Part shown: piece by piece, positions 32,470 through 38,791 of the stretch
How the letters are laid out: every line of letters starts with the position of its first letter
Numbering within the stretch: position 1 is the stretch's first letter
Assembly (NCBI GenBank): GCA_019456185.1
Contig: VRUH01000014.1
Span: forward strand, 929 to 39,719
DNA from: Candidatus Glassbacteria bacterium
GTDB lineage: Bacteria > Gemmatimonadota > Glassbacteria > GWA2-58-10
Direction: 5' to 3'
DNA length: 38,791 bases
The notes under the pieces: model-generated
Told to the model about the DNA's origin: nothing
What the model saw: the letters and a program-made list of their open reading frames with translations, nothing else
Databases searched by the model: none
Translations under genes and position numbers: made by a program

Positions 32470-33471
32470 TCATCCGGTCATCTTCAGGTCCTTGAACAGC
32501 TCCCGGACCCAGGCCGCGTCCTCAACGCTCAGCGCTTTTCCTGCCGGCTCAAGATCAAGCTCAACCTGCTTTACATTGCGGAAACCCGGGATAACACAAC
32601 TCACAGCCCGGTGAGCCAGCGGGTATTGCAGACTCACCCTCAGCAGATCATCGATCCCGCCGCCGAAACGCTCCTTGAGCCGGTCCATTTTCGGGGCCAG
32701 CTCAGCCAGAAACTCCTGCTTGAACCACCGGCTGTCGCGACGGTTGTCGCCCTCGCCGAACGAGGGCGGGTTGCCGGGCCGGAACTTGTCGAGCAGCAGG
32801 CCCTGGGCCATCGGGCTGAACGCCACGAACCCCAGATCCCGCTCGGCCATCATCACGGCCAGCCGGGACTGCGGCTCGATCATCCGGGTGTCCATGATAT
32901 GGGCGCGGGACTGGATCACGTCGGGGTCCAGCACCTCGATCATCCCGCACAGCGCGTCCACCTCATAGCCGCTCTGGCCGATAAAGCGGACCTTGCCCTC
33001 TTCCTTCAGCCGGCGCATAACCTCCACCGCCTCGTCACGGTAAGGCCCGAGGTCGGTATGGTGGAAATAATAGATATCCACATAGTCGGTACGCAGGTTC
33101 ACCAGGCTCTGCTCGATCTGGTGACGGATGTGGACCGGCTGGAAAGAGTGTTCGGCGGTGCCCTGGAACCAGCCCACCTTGGTGGCGATTATCACGTCCT
33201 TGCGCCTGCCGCCCAGGATCCTGCCCAGGCGTTGTTCGCTGCGCCCGTTACCGTAAACGTCGGCTGTGTCGAAATGGTTGCAGCCCAGCTCCAGGCCGCG
33301 TTCCACGGCAGCCACCGCCTCGTCCTCGTCCAGGTTTTCCCAGCCCACGCTCTGACCATCGATCCAGTTGGGCCCGCCCAGTGTCCACAGTCCGAGGCTG
33401 ATTTCACTCAGCTCCAGCCCGGATCGCCCAAGCCGCCTGCGCACGTACCCATATCCTTGATTTTCAGTCAC
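32470..33471 (-). CDS. Aldo/keto reductase (cytosolic)
   Basis: A 333-residue aldo/keto reductase. The catalytic tetrad is Asp68 and Tyr73 in HFDTADVYGNG, Lys98 in ATKVG, and His137 in YYFHHTD. The start YVRRRLGRSGLELSEISLG is the usual strand-one signature. The family reduces aldehydes and ketones of sugars or small metabolites with NADPH, on a TIM barrel. There is no signal peptide, so it is cytosolic. The start is GTG 33471, with only a weak ribosome site. It may share a transcript with the membrane protein after it. A second, exported member of the family is encoded at 34000-34977. Confidence 0.92.
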   Translation of the reverse strand: MTENQGYGYVRRRLGRSGLELSEISLGLWTLGGPNWIDGQSVGWENLDEDEAVAAVERGLELGCNHFDTADVYGNGRSEQRLGRILGGRRKDVIIATKVGWFQGTAEHSFQPVHIRHQIEQSLVNLRTDYVDIYYFHHTDLGPYRDEAVEVMRRLKEEGKVRFIGQSGYEVDALCGMIEVLDPDVIQSRAHIMDTRMIEPQSRLAVMMAERDLGFVAFSPMAQGLLLDKFRPGNPPSFGEGDNRRDSRWFKQEFLAELAPKMDRLKERFGGGIDDLLRVSLQYPLAHRAVSCVIPGFRNVKQVELDLEPAGKALSVEDAAWVRELFKDLKMTG

Positions 33472-33528
33472 ATCCGTCTCTTCTTTAAAGTAATATCTCA
33501 GTATTATCTTTGCATCTTATAATGAACT

Positions 33529-33553
33529 ACCCCGCGGCAGAGCCGTGAGGCAT
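33529..33553 (+). repeat. ACCCCGCGGCA-type direct repeat, copy 1
   Basis: ACCCCGCGGCAGAGCCGTGA followed by GGCAT. It matches copy 2 at 33958-33981 in most positions and in the same orientation, about 430 nt apart. Both copies are themselves small hairpins (GCGGC...GCCGT here). Confidence 0.55.
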
Positions 33554-33913
33554 CTGATTTAAATCTGCCTGAATCCCATGTTCAACCCGCTGAGGAAACT
33601 TGAAGTATTTTTCAAATGTTTCTTGCTGCTTTTGTTTCGGCAAAAGCAGCAAAACCATCGGGGGTGAGCGAACTCGCATTTACTCAATCTCTTCAGCGAC
33701 CAGTGAGTGTAATAGGTAAAAAACTCCGCTCCTCCGTGCAAGGCACGCTGAAAGCGAATCGCACTCCCGGCCCTGTCGCTCCTGCTACCTCCACTGGGAT
33801 ACGACTCTTCTTCACGCTACCCTTTTGCCGGCTCAAACATGCGCGGCCCCCGGAAAAAAACCCATCACCCGGAGTCTCAGGCTGTGTTCCAGCCAAAGGT
33901 TGGTTCTCACCGG

Positions 33914-33932
33914 GGCGAACCTTGTGTTCGCC
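33914..33932. repeat. GGCGAAC/GTTCGCC hairpin repeat
   Basis: A perfect 7-bp stem with a 5-nt loop, without a T-run. The layout (GGCG, then a variable middle, then CGCC) matches the hairpins at 17865, 20202 and 38107. Confidence 0.55.
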
Positions 33933-33957
33933 TGGTGTCCGCCCCCACCCAAGTACC

Positions 33958-33981
33958 ACCCCGCGGCAAACCGCGAGGAAT
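33958..33981 (+). repeat. ACCCCGCGGCA-type direct repeat, copy 2
   Basis: ACCCCGCGGCAAACCGCGAG followed by GAAT. Same family as copy 1 at 33529-33553, with a perfect CGCGG/CCGCG stem. It lies just after the stop of the Tat-exported reductase on the other strand. Confidence 0.55.
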
Positions 33982-33999
33982 GCTTTTCGATTCAAGCAT

Positions 34000-34977
34000 T
34001 CAGGCCAGGTCCGTATGGGTCCGCATGAATTCGCGGAACGCTTCTCTGACCTCTCCCGCGGCTTTGGCTTTCAGCGCATCAAGCTCATCGGCTCCGAACG
34101 GCTCGAACCAGGCGGCCGTATCCACGTCGTCGTGCATGTGCTGCAGGTTCGGCATGGTGACCGTGACCGTATGCACTCCGGGCAGGCTCAGCGAATAGCG
34201 GATACACGTCCTGTAGTCAAAATCCGGGTGGGCGTTGACTATCCTGCCCACGCCCAGGGCTTTCATCGCTGTTATCGCCACTCCGTCCCCGGCCAGTACC
34301 GGCAGCGCGTTTTCCTCGAAACCCAGGTCCGTATATTCGTTGGTGGCCACGTTCAGCGACATGACCACATGGTCGAATTTGTGCCGTCGATGGGCCTCGA
34401 GCAGAACTTTCCAGTCGGTATGGGTGGAAACGCCGATCCAGCGGCAGAGGTTCTGCTCTTTAGCCCGGTGCAGCAGCTCGAACGGCCCGTCTTTCACCTC
34501 CAGTCTGGCCAGATCGTCCGGGCCTTCCAGTTGATGGACCATCAGCGTATCCACATAGTCCGCTCCCAGCCTGTTCAGCGAGGTTTCCAAATGCCGCCAC
34601 CACTGGTTGGGATCGCGGGTGGCAACCTTGGTATGGAGAATCACTTTACTGCGCCACTCAGGCAGAATTTTGCCGATTATTTCCTCACTGCGGCCGTAGC
34701 TGTAGGCCGTATCGATACAGTTTACTCCGCGCTGAAGCGCCGTGGTCAGCACCTGGAGGGCCGAGTCCTCCTGCAGGCCCGCCCATCTTCCCCCCCCACC
34801 GAATGTGATCAGGGAAACGCGAGCGCCCGTGGAGCCGAACTCGCGGGACGGCAGTCCGGATGACGGAAAGGGAAGAAAATTTTGCTTGTTTACCCCCAGC
34901 AGTTCAGATGAGCCGCTTGTCAAAGCCGCACCCAGCGCCGCCGCTCCAGTTGCCAGAAAGCACCGCCTGTTTACCAT
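34000..34977 (-). CDS. Tat-exported aldo/keto reductase
   Basis: A 325-residue aldo/keto reductase preceded by a twin-arginine signal. NRRCFLATGAAALGAALTS (Arg4, Arg5, then a hydrophobic stretch) matches S-R-R-x-F-L. Folded, cofactor-loaded enzymes leave by the Tat route, so it probably works in the periplasm. The tetrad is Asp89 and Tyr94 in CIDTAYSYG, Lys117 in HTKVA, and His148 in MVHQL. AGGAGA lies 9 nt before ATG 34977. It is 43 nt downstream of the Gfo/Idh oxidoreductase, likely in one operon, which suggests a shared sugar or polyol pathway. Confidence 0.9.
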   Translation of the reverse strand: MVNRRCFLATGAAALGAALTSGSSELLGVNKQNFLPFPSSGLPSREFGSTGARVSLITFGGGGRWAGLQEDSALQVLTTALQRGVNCIDTAYSYGRSEEIIGKILPEWRSKVILHTKVATRDPNQWWRHLETSLNRLGADYVDTLMVHQLEGPDDLARLEVKDGPFELLHRAKEQNLCRWIGVSTHTDWKVLLEAHRRHKFDHVVMSLNVATNEYTDLGFEENALPVLAGDGVAITAMKALGVGRIVNAHPDFDYRTCIRYSLSLPGVHTVTVTMPNLQHMHDDVDTAAWFEPFGADELDALKAKAAGEVREAFREFMRTHTDLA

Positions 34978-35020
34978 CTACCGGCTCTCCTGTTCAGGGT
35001 TTACAGTTCTTCTGCTCGTT

Positions 35021-36085
35021 TTACGACCTGCTGCGAAACTCTTTCATATTGACCGTGGTGCCGGTGCGGGCGCTTTCGTAAGCCGCGAACGCCACTTCCA
35101 TCGAAGCCAGCCCGTCACGGCCCCTAACGCCGATCATCGGCTCCTTCCCGTCCCGAATGCAGCCGATAAAGTATTCGATTTCCGGCGGGTAGCCGAGCTG
35201 CCAGAGCTCATCCACGGCCGGCCGGGTCCAGCCTACCTGGCTGTCCGCTTTTTCCACCGAATAGCTGTAACCCACCTTGCTGTAGACATGGATCGGGCTG
35301 CCCAGGGTCAGTTCGACTTTCAGCGCTCCTTGTGTGCCGTAGATCTCCACGGTGTCGTCCATGCCGCCCTGGGTGATATAGTTACCCTCGACAAAGCCCT
35401 GGCCGCCGTCCTCGAACGTGAAGATGGCCACGCCCCAGTCTTCGCCCTCGTAGTCCTTGTGAATGAAGTTTTTCTCGCCACCGCCGGTGGTCTTGCCCAC
35501 CACTTCCACTACTTCCTGGCCGAAGAGGTGGCGTACCCAGTTGATCGGGTGGCAGCCGATATGGAACAACGACCCGCCGCCGCAGTACTTGATCTTTTTG
35601 GCATATTCACTATGACTGCCGGAATGCGTTTCCTTGGCCTTGACATACAGCACCCGGCCCAGCGCGCCCTCTTTCACGATCTCCTCTACCCGGCCCAGGA
35701 CCGGGGCGAAACACCAGTCCTCGGCGTACATCAGCCGCACCCCGGCGTCATCGGCCGCTTTCACCGCCGCGCGTGCGTCCTCCAGGGTGGTTGCCAGCGG
35801 TTTTTCGCAGATAATGTCCTTGCCCGCCGCGGCCGCGGCCTCGATTACCGGGCGATGGATAAAAGTGGGCGTACAGACCACGACCACATCGACATCCGGG
35901 TCCCGGCAGAGGACCTTGTAGTCGCCGGTGCTGCGCCCGACTTCCCATTTCCGGCAGAACTCGTCCAGCTTTTCGATCCCCGCCACCATCTCGATCCTGG
36001 CGTCCCGGCAGCGCCGGAGCGCATCGGCGTGGAGTTCCGCGGCGAAACCGGTTCCGACCAGGCCTGCGCGTATTGGAGTGTTCAT
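35021..36085 (-). CDS. Gfo/Idh/MocA-family NAD(P)-dependent oxidoreductase
   Basis: A 354-residue dehydrogenase. The N-terminal Rossmann fold has GLVGTGFAAELHA (residues 8-20) and VVVVCTPTFIHRPV. The family triad segment CEKPLA puts Glu94, Lys95 and Pro96 at the active site. The substrate domain has GGGSLFHIGCHPINW, with the usual His pair (about 174 and 178). Such enzymes oxidise or reduce sugars, inositols and related polyols. There is no signal peptide, so it is cytosolic. AGGAA sits just before the ATG. The Tat-exported aldo/keto reductase follows after 43 nt. Confidence 0.93.
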   Translation of the reverse strand: MNTPIRAGLVGTGFAAELHADALRRCRDARIEMVAGIEKLDEFCRKWEVGRSTGDYKVLCRDPDVDVVVVCTPTFIHRPVIEAAAAAGKDIICEKPLATTLEDARAAVKAADDAGVRLMYAEDWCFAPVLGRVEEIVKEGALGRVLYVKAKETHSGSHSEYAKKIKYCGGGSLFHIGCHPINWVRHLFGQEVVEVVGKTTGGGEKNFIHKDYEGEDWGVAIFTFEDGGQGFVEGNYITQGGMDDTVEIYGTQGALKVELTLGSPIHVYSKVGYSYSVEKADSQVGWTRPAVDELWQLGYPPEIEYFIGCIRDGKEPMIGVRGRDGLASMEVAFAAYESARTGTTVNMKEFRSRS

Positions 36086-36535
36086 TTCCTGACAGCCCCG
36101 CTTTCCTTTAATGGCATGAATGGTTTAGTCAGCAGCAGCTTAATTATATTCCAATGGAAAATATATTTATCGCCCGGATTCGGCAAAGGAAATATAAGTT
36201 ATCCGCAACCGGGAACGTTATCAAGCTTCTGAATTCATCGTGGCGCTGGATGGGTACCTCTCTTTTTTGCGGTACACCTGCCAGAACAGCATTCCCTAAC
36301 TGGGGTATTTAACTTGGAGCCTGCACCCGGAACGTTTATACTAAGGTTGAATAACTGCGAGTACAAATCGTCTCAGAATACTGATTTCTTTAGGCTTGCC
36401 CAACTTTTGGCACCACGATGTTTCTCATCGAAAAATTTTGGTTCGGTATTTGCATTTAAGTTGCGGCTGAAAGCGAAAAGGTGCAGTCGGGTATGACGAG
36501 ACAACTAACAGGGCTGGATGCCCGGGAGGATTTCG
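36086..36535. other. Divergent promoter region between oxidoreductase and HtrA genes
   Basis: 450 nt without a convincing gene. It must hold the promoters of the minus-strand oxidoreductase operon and the plus-strand HtrA gene. The middle (36110-36480) is AT-richer than the genes. I could not choose a clear -35/-10 pair or heat-shock site. A 60-codon plus frame at 36314-36496 shows no homology or ribosome site. Confidence 0.55.
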
Positions 36536-38044
36536 ATGTTTTGCAGTAAACTCAAGAAGCAGTTTTCAGGCATAATTACCGCGTTTATGGTCGTGGCCGC
36601 GATCGCGTCCTGCGGCGACATTCCCGGTCTGAGCATACGGGAACTCGCCGCCCAGTCGCCGGAATTCGGAGCCTCGCGGCCCCCCCTTCCCCCGGTGGCC
36701 CAGCGCGCGCCCCAGTTTCAGCAGGTGTTCGCCGATGTAGCCGAAAAAGTGATCCCGACCGTGGTCTCGATCCGCAGCGCAAAAATCGAGACCGTGCAGA
36801 ATTTCGATCCATTCCACTGGTTTTTCGGCGACCCCAGGGAGGGGGGCCGGAGCCAGCCGCAGGAGCGGCGCGTTGAGGGCGTGGGCAGCGGAGTGATCGT
36901 GAGCAGCGACGGCTACGTGCTGACCAACAACCACGTTGTCGAGGGGGCCGACGACCTGACCATCACCCTGAGCGACAAGCGCGAGTTCAGCGCCAAGATA
37001 ATCGGCACCGACCCGCCCAGCGACCTGGCCGTGATCAAGATCGTGGACGCCGACAACCTGCCGGTGGCCCATCTGGGCGACAGCGACGCCTTGCGGATCG
37101 GCGAGATGGTGTTGGCCGTGGGCAGCCCCTACCAACTGAGCGAAACAGTTACGATGGGAATTGTCAGCGCTCTCGGACGAACCACTCGCCTCAATTCGTA
37201 TGAAAATTTCATCCAGACCGACGCGGCGATCAACCCCGGCAACTCGGGCGGCGCGCTGGTCAACCTCGACGGTTCGGTGGTGGGGATCAACTCGATGATC
37301 TTCAGCCGCAGCGGGGGCAGCCAGGGAATCGGCTTCGCCATCCCGATCGACATGGCGAAGAATATCATGCAGAGCCTGATCGCCGAGGGCAAAGTCAGCC
37401 GCGGCTACCTGGGCGTAGAGATCCGCAACCTGGAGCCGGATATCGCTCGCTCGCTGGACGCGGAGCCTTACTCCGGCGTGCTGGTAGGTAATGTCAGGCC
37501 GGATACCCCGGCCGAGAAAGCAGGCCTGGAGGTATACGACATCATTACAGCGGTCAACGGCAAACAGGTGACCACGGCTCAGGAACTGATGAATGAAGTT
37601 GCGCTGATCAAGCCCGGCAAGGAAGCCAGTTTCACCGTGCTGCGCGACGGGACCAGAAAGAACTACACAGTGGTGCTGGCCGAGCGTGATGAAGACACCC
37701 TGGCTTCCACATTCGGCGGCAGGGGCGGCGGAGGCGGCAGTGCCGACGCCACCCGGGAGAAAACCGGCTTGACCCTGCACGGAATCAACCCGGAGATGGC
37801 GCGGCGCTATCAACTGGAGGAGGGTATCCAAGGTGCGCTGATTGTCGGTGTCGACCCCACCAGCCCGGCGGCGAGGACCAGGCTCCGGGAAGGCGACGTG
37901 ATCGTGGAGGCCGACCGCAGGAAAGTCTCCTCGGTGGCCGATTTCAACAGCATCATGGCCGAACTCGACAATGATACGGTCCTGCTGCGTGTCCAGCGCG
38001 GCGGCGCCACTTTCCTGGCCGCCCTGCGGCTGGAGAAAGATTAA
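36536..38044 (+). CDS. HtrA/DegP-type serine protease, lipoprotein form
   Basis: A 502-residue periplasmic quality-control protease. The catalytic triad is His133 in TNNHVV, Asp163 in SDLAVIKI and Ser237 in GNSGGALVN. Two PDZ domains follow (about 285-375 and 405-500), with the usual GYLGVEI start and the second ending VLLRVQRGGATFLAAL. A Gly-rich linker (GGRGGGGGS) separates them. The N-terminus MFCSKLKKQFSGIITAFMVV then AAIASC looks like a lipoprotein signal with Cys26, so it may be membrane-tethered rather than free. ATG 36536 is chosen because GGGAGGA lies 5 nt upstream; ATG 36518 lacks this. It is monocistronic with a strong terminator. Confidence 0.94.
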   Translation: MFCSKLKKQFSGIITAFMVVAAIASCGDIPGLSIRELAAQSPEFGASRPPLPPVAQRAPQFQQVFADVAEKVIPTVVSIRSAKIETVQNFDPFHWFFGDPREGGRSQPQERRVEGVGSGVIVSSDGYVLTNNHVVEGADDLTITLSDKREFSAKIIGTDPPSDLAVIKIVDADNLPVAHLGDSDALRIGEMVLAVGSPYQLSETVTMGIVSALGRTTRLNSYENFIQTDAAINPGNSGGALVNLDGSVVGINSMIFSRSGGSQGIGFAIPIDMAKNIMQSLIAEGKVSRGYLGVEIRNLEPDIARSLDAEPYSGVLVGNVRPDTPAEKAGLEVYDIITAVNGKQVTTAQELMNEVALIKPGKEASFTVLRDGTRKNYTVVLAERDEDTLASTFGGRGGGGGSADATREKTGLTLHGINPEMARRYQLEEGIQGALIVGVDPTSPAARTRLREGDVIVEADRRKVSSVADFNSIMAELDNDTVLLRVQRGGATFLAALRLEKD

Positions 38045-38066
38045 GAGTATTCGAGAGCTCACCCAT

Positions 38067-38100
38067 AAAAAAGCGCCGGGAGCTGTCCCGGCGCTTTTTT
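38067..38100. terminator. Bidirectional intrinsic terminator after the HtrA gene
   Basis: A 15-bp stem AAAAAAGCGCCGGGA (38067-38081) / TCCCGGCGCTTTTTT (38086-38100) with a 4-nt loop. T-runs on both strands let it end the HtrA transcript and the convergent gene at 38149. Confidence 0.93.
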
Positions 38101-38106
38101 ATATCT

Positions 38107-38130
38107 GGCGGACACATGGGCCCGCCCCTG
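38107..38130. repeat. GGCGGACACATGGG-type repeat
   Basis: A copy of the hairpin repeat at 20202-20226 (GGCGGACAxATGGGxCCGCC with a few changes), lying between the HtrA terminator and the end of the convergent gene. The stem here is shortened. Confidence 0.6.
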
Positions 38131-38148
38131 CTTCTTCGCAGTAAGATA

Positions 38149-38791
38149 TTACTCGTAACTGATCGTCAGCGAATTACAGCGGATCAGCCCCGGCGCGTCG
38201 ATCGTATAGACCGCCTCGTTGTCCCTGTAGAACATCTCTCCGGGAACAATCCGCTGGTTGTGCTCCCGCTCGCCCCCGGCGGTCTGCCACCTGTAGGTGA
38301 CCATGATTTCGCCCTGGACCAGCGAGGGGTCCTCCACCTTGAACCGCACCGTGTTCCGGCCATCGAAAATCTGCGGGATACTCATGATTCCGTTCTCGAA
38401 ATAGCCCAGCATGCGCAGGCTCCGCAGTCCCGCCACCACCTGCTCGCCGCCGCCCGAGGCCAGCGAGGCGTCGCTTTCGGCCAGGTTGATCCTGAGCTGC
38501 CAGCGGTAGACGCCGTGGAGGCTGCTCTTGCCGGCGGCCGCATCGCCGCGGTCAAGCCTGACCTGGAAACGGCCGGGCCTTGCGGCGATCGTATCCCAGG
38601 GCATCCACCGATCGGGATCGGACAGGTTGTTCGGCTTGGCCACCTGGCTGCGGAACGCGATTTCCAGTTTGTCGTTACGGTCTCCGGTGAGTTCACCGAT
38701 GATGAAGCCCTCGGTCATCACATAGGGGCTGTAGAATTCGAGCAGCCATTCTCCGCTGCCGGAACCGCCGGGCCGCACATACGGCGCCTGG
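38149..38791 (-). CDS. Unknown beta-rich protein, C-terminal part (runs off window)
   Basis: The frame is open to the right edge (residues Q-A-P-Y-V-R-P precede a GTG at 38778), so only the last 213 residues of a longer protein are visible. They are rich in beta strands and in Trp, Tyr and Asp: WLLEFYSPYVMTEGF, GRFQVRLDRGDAA, YRWQLRINLAES, FKVEDPSLVQGEIMVTYRW and the end SLTISYE. This looks like one or two beta-sandwich domains of an exported or surface protein. I cannot name a family. It is convergent with the HtrA gene. Confidence 0.6.
   Translation of the reverse strand, partial: QAPYVRPGGSGSGEWLLEFYSPYVMTEGFIIGELTGDRNDKLEIAFRSQVAKPNNLSDPDRWMPWDTIAARPGRFQVRLDRGDAAAGKSSLHGVYRWQLRINLAESDASLASGGGEQVVAGLRSLRMLGYFENGIMSIPQIFDGRNTVRFKVEDPSLVQGEIMVTYRWQTAGGEREHNQRIVPGEMFYRDNEAVYTIDAPGLIRCNSLTISYE

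Larger units (their letters stand above)
33472..33999. other. Repeat-rich intergenic block between two reductase genes
   Basis: 528 nt with no convincing gene; open frames on both strands are spurious. It holds a 10-bp perfect hairpin GCTGCTTTTG/CAAAAGCAGC (33625-33650), a GGCGAAC/GTTCGCC hairpin (33914-33932), and two direct copies of an ACCCCGCGGCA...GAGG element (33529-33553 and 33958-33981) that bracket most of the block. It looks like a nest of dispersed repeats. Confidence 0.6.

Noticed and set aside
33625-33650. 10-bp hairpin considered as a terminator of the Tat reductase operon
   Set aside because: The stem is perfect but no T-run follows on either strand, and it lies 350 nt past the stop.
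33693-33995. 100-codon minus-strand frame in the repeat block
   Set aside because: It is formed by the direct and hairpin repeats, with no domain or start signal.
33616-34863. Open frame of 415 codons on the plus strand across the repeat block and the Tat reductase
   Set aside because: It crosses intergenic repeats and runs antisense to a reductase with an intact tetrad.
36408-36424. TGGCAC near the HtrA gene considered as a sigma-54 promoter
   Set aside because: The downstream half at the right spacing is not TTGC-like, unlike the site at 21406-21420.
36314-36496. 60-codon plus-strand frame upstream of the HtrA gene
   Set aside because: No Shine-Dalgarno, no recognisable domain, and composition like the surrounding AT-rich promoter region.

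Overview
The window looks like chromosome from a high-GC (about 60% by eye) Gram-negative-type bacterium. It encodes a TolC-like outer-membrane protein, an RND pump with its lipoprotein adaptor, several lipoprotein signal peptides and a Tat signal. The gene content (amidohydrolases of the uronate-isomerase type, UroD-like and MttB-like methyltransferase homologues, Gfo/Idh and aldo/keto reductases, an FG-GAP repeat lipoprotein, a dockerin-tagged M6 protease) is the flavour seen in uncultured FCB/PVC-type heterotrophs (Latescibacteria, Glassbacteria or Planctomycetes style). That placement is inference; no rRNA or other taxonomic marker is present. I saw no tRNA, rRNA, CRISPR array or prophage.

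Left third (1-17.7 kb), mostly small-molecule catabolism. A minus-strand pair comes first (amidohydrolase, then a SagB-type nitroreductase cut by the window edge). A plus-strand trio follows (UroD-like methyltransferase, exported RidA, uronate-isomerase-like enzyme), then a cold-shock gene with a strongly structured leader. Next on the minus strand are a large FG-GAP lipoprotein, an ECF sigma factor with two membrane-protein partners, and a long run: MttB-like methyltransferase, secreted esterase, second UroD-like protein, PIG-L deacetylase and exported alpha/beta hydrolase. A small two-helix protein lies between the esterase and the UroD gene on the other strand.

Middle (18-28.4 kb), the most coherent system. 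A CBS-pair protein diverges from a PAS/AAA+/Fis sigma-54 activator whose PAS domain has a Cys cluster. A degraded, lower-GC IS1595-type insertion follows. Then comes a sigma-54-like promoter (TGGCAC-N5-TTGT) and a six-gene operon: thioredoxin (WCAPC), YgaP-like DUF2892 protein, TolC-like channel, RND adaptor, RND permease and a PII-like protein, closed by an intrinsic terminator. I read this as a redox- or stress-controlled efflux operon whose activator was separated from it by the insertion.

Right part (28.4-38.8 kb). This holds a secreted M6 protease with a C-terminal dockerin, a 57-codon remnant of an SO_0444/ArsP-type permease, a glutamine-amidotransferase-like protein, a membrane protein, two aldo/keto reductases (one with a Tat signal), a Gfo/Idh/MocA oxidoreductase, a lipoprotein HtrA protease and the 3' part of an unknown gene. 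Intergenic spaces carry at least two families of dispersed palindromic repeats: a tandem 44-bp unit near 2.0 kb with a relative near 23.6 kb, and GGCG...CGCC hairpins at 17.9, 20.2, 33.9 and 38.1 kb.
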